From contig NZ_BMCH01000001.1 in assembly GCF_014635085.1 (NCBI RefSeq), forward strand, positions 651,151-715,150: a stretch of 64,000 bases of DNA, given 5' to 3'. The notes under the pieces were generated by a model. It had not been told where the DNA came from. It was given only the letters and a program-made list of their open reading frames with translations, and made no database searches. Positions 62,705 through 64,000 of this stretch are shown here, piece after piece; position 1 is the first letter of the stretch; each line of letters begins with the position of its first letter. The stretch comes from Asaia siamensis (lineage in GTDB: Bacteria; Pseudomonadota; Alphaproteobacteria; Acetobacterales; Acetobacteraceae). The position numbers were made by a program, and so were the translations under genes.

Positions 62705-63453
62705 TGTATTCTCTGACTGCTCAACGGGTTGTGGGGGCAGCCTGTCTTGCGCTGCTCATGATGGCGACCTGCGCTGGCGCGCCTGCTCGGGCGGCTCGTA
62801 TCGTCCTGCCGGGAATTGGCGCGGGCGCGCGTCACGTTATCGACGTCAACCGCGAGCCGTGGCGTATTCTAGGGCGAGTGCAGACCGAACTCGGCGCCCG
62901 CTGCACAGGGTTTATGGTGGCGCCTTCTGTCATCATGACGGCGGCTCATTGTCTCTGGCGCGATGAGGCAGCGAATTTCGTCCAGCCTTCAAGCATCCAT
63001 TTCATGCTTGGCTACGACACAGGGTCGTGGCGTGCCACAGCGCGTGCGGTGCGTTTCGTAATTGCGCCGAGCTATGATCCCTATCACCCCCTGCGTACCA
63101 GCCAGGGCGATCATGCGACCGTTATTCTCGATCATGCGCTCGTCAAAACGAATGAATTGCTCCCGATCGTTGCTGCCGAGCCGGGCGCACCGGCCATGCT
63201 GGCAGGGTACCAGCAAGACCGTATGGAGCTCGCCATGGGCGATCTTGCCTGTCATGTCGTTCATGTGCGCGGGCAACTGGTCGATCATGACTGTGCTGCC
63301 ACGCATGGGGCGAGCGGCGCGCCTCTCCTGGTGCAAACAGACGGAAAATGGGGCATCGCAGGTATAGATGTGACCGCACGTGAAGGGCAGGGGGGTACAG
63401 CGGTCGGTTTCACGAATGAAGGGGTTTCTAACAAAAGCGTTAAAGGGAAGTAA
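62704..63453 (+). CDS. Exported trypsin-like serine protease
   Basis: 249 residues from ATG 62704. Signal peptide up to about ARA (residue 30), then an S1-type domain: GFMVAPSVIMTAAHCLW with His82, GDHATVILD with Asp136, and THGASGAPLLV with Ser204. The GxSGxP setting and short size are like the S1B/V8-like secreted proteases of Proteobacteria. The tail after residue 235 contains low-complexity sequence (GVSNKSVKGK). The start overlaps the cdd stop (TGATG), so translation is coupled to cytidine deaminase, an odd partner. Confidence 0.82.
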   Translation: MYSLTAQRVVGAACLALLMMATCAGAPARAARIVLPGIGAGARHVIDVNREPWRILGRVQTELGARCTGFMVAPSVIMTAAHCLWRDEAANFVQPSSIHFMLGYDTGSWRATARAVRFVIAPSYDPYHPLRTSQGDHATVILDHALVKTNELLPIVAAEPGAPAMLAGYQQDRMELAMGDLACHVVHVRGQLVDHDCAATHGASGAPLLVQTDGKWGIAGIDVTAREGQGGTAVGFTNEGVSNKSVKGK

Positions 63454-63527
63454 GACGCTACTCTTTGAACTCGCGCGCATCCGGACCGTTAAAGGGAGCA
63501 GAATATTTTCCGAAGGGCGTGGCGGTT

Positions 63528-63932
63528 ATGTCTGTAGAGGAACTTCACAGCGCAGGCATTGGCAAAACGGCCCCCAAGGCACCGACTGTGCTTGTGGTCG
63601 AAGATCAGGTTCTGCTCCGCCTTTACGTATCTGAAATGATTTCTGAGGCAGGCTATACGGTGCTCTCTGCCGAGAACGCTGATGAGGCGCTTTCAGTGAT
63701 CACGAGCAACCCGGAAATTCGCCTGGTTTTTTCCGATTTCGAGATGCCCAGCGTCATGAATGGGCTTGATCTTGGCAATTATCTGTTCAGGACGCGTCCC
63801 GATGTCGCCTTTGTGCTGACGTCTGGTGCCAAGATGGAGGAAGGCTTTGCGCTGCCACCGCGTGGCCTTTTCGTCTCAAAGCCTTTTCTGGAGAGCGATG
63901 TCTGTTCCGCGCTCGCCCAGTTGGTGCACTAG
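63528..63932 (+). CDS. Single-domain response regulator
   Basis: 134 residues: only a receiver domain. Acidic pair Glu25-Asp26 (VVEDQ), phospho-acceptor Asp70 in LVFSDFEMP, Thr98 in VLTSGAK and Lys118 in VSKPF are all present, so it should be phosphorylatable. There is no output domain. In Alphaproteobacteria such short receivers act as phosphate sinks or as partners of hybrid kinases; no kinase is encoded beside it in the window. The ATG at 63528 has GGGCGTGG upstream. The last 68 bases of the window show nothing further. Confidence 0.9.
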   Translation: MSVEELHSAGIGKTAPKAPTVLVVEDQVLLRLYVSEMISEAGYTVLSAENADEALSVITSNPEIRLVFSDFEMPSVMNGLDLGNYLFRTRPDVAFVLTSGAKMEEGFALPPRGLFVSKPFLESDVCSALAQLVH

Positions 63933-64000
63933 GCACAACTCCTGTTTGCAGTGCGGCTGTTCGCAATAGGCGCGTTGGGGCGCTCCTGAGTGACGATCGT

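Noticed and set aside
1-64000. tRNA genes, CRISPR arrays or phage attachment sites
   Set aside because: No T-loop-like sequence in a cloverleaf context and no regularly spaced direct repeats were seen while reading the window.

Overview
This window looks like chromosome of an acetic acid bacterium (Acetobacteraceae, Alphaproteobacteria). The support is family-level recognition without database searches: a cyoABCD cytochrome bo3 ubiquinol oxidase operon, class I lysyl-tRNA synthetase, an Hda-type DnaA-like protein, a TIGR02302/DUF4175 protein, a SUV3-like helicase, purM-purN and ppk-ppx pairs, and GC-rich coding sequence throughout. Asaia, Gluconobacter or Acetobacter relatives fit, but the genus cannot be fixed from sequence alone. 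I saw no tRNA, rRNA, CRISPR array, prophage or intact insertion sequence.

Layout. 0.2-4.7 kb: lysK, a shortened MprF-like membrane protein and marC. 4.7-5.9 kb (minus): a four-cysteine uracil-DNA glycosylase-like protein and thpR. 6.1-11.5 kb: a Bax inhibitor-1 family protein, then cyoABCD, preceded by a long leader holding a 40-codon ORF that overlaps the cyoA start. 11.5-17.8 kb: fdxA, an S4-domain protein and a SUV3-like helicase (minus), a divergent M17 aminopeptidase, a MarR-type regulator with a hairpin-rich leader, and a GNAT acetyltransferase. 17.8-22.6 kb: a sugar-nucleotide and lipid-carrier glycan module (WbpL-, WbpM- and WbpE-like). 22.6-35 kb: a mixed region with a MerR/TipAS regulator, an unusual putative glycosyltransferase in AT-richer DNA, an AI-2E transporter family protein, an ABC-F ATPase, ndk, a DMT exporter, a small P-loop kinase, a GT2 transferase and a DUF2142 membrane protein. 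35-42 kb: purN-purM, hdaA, and ppk-ppx-cdh.

42.3-54.4 kb is the most distinctive region, a nucleobase-catabolism block. On one side are a beta-alanine-type aminotransferase, an MFS transporter, an N-carbamoyl-beta-alanine amidohydrolase-like Zn hydrolase and a RutR-like TetR regulator, as in reductive pyrimidine breakdown. Divergently runs a tight eight-gene operon: exported HAD phosphatase, two-Rossmann flavoprotein (candidate HpyO-type urate hydroxylase), AtzG/HpxX-like small subunit, AtzE/HpxY-like amidase, HpxW-like gamma-glutamyltransferase-fold amidohydrolase, PuuE-type allantoinase, OHCU decarboxylase and HIU hydrolase. Together these would take urate to allantoate through 5-hydroxyisourate, OHCU and allantoin, with an oxalurate/oxamate-type branch. 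No classical uricase or PHBH-fold HpxO is present in the window.

54.9-64 kb: a large TonB-dependent receptor, a TIGR02302 protein overlapping lysA, then cytidine deaminase, an exported trypsin-like protease and a single-domain response regulator. Start codons were chosen by ribosome-binding sites, overlaps with neighbours and family alignment from memory; doubtful ones are flagged.
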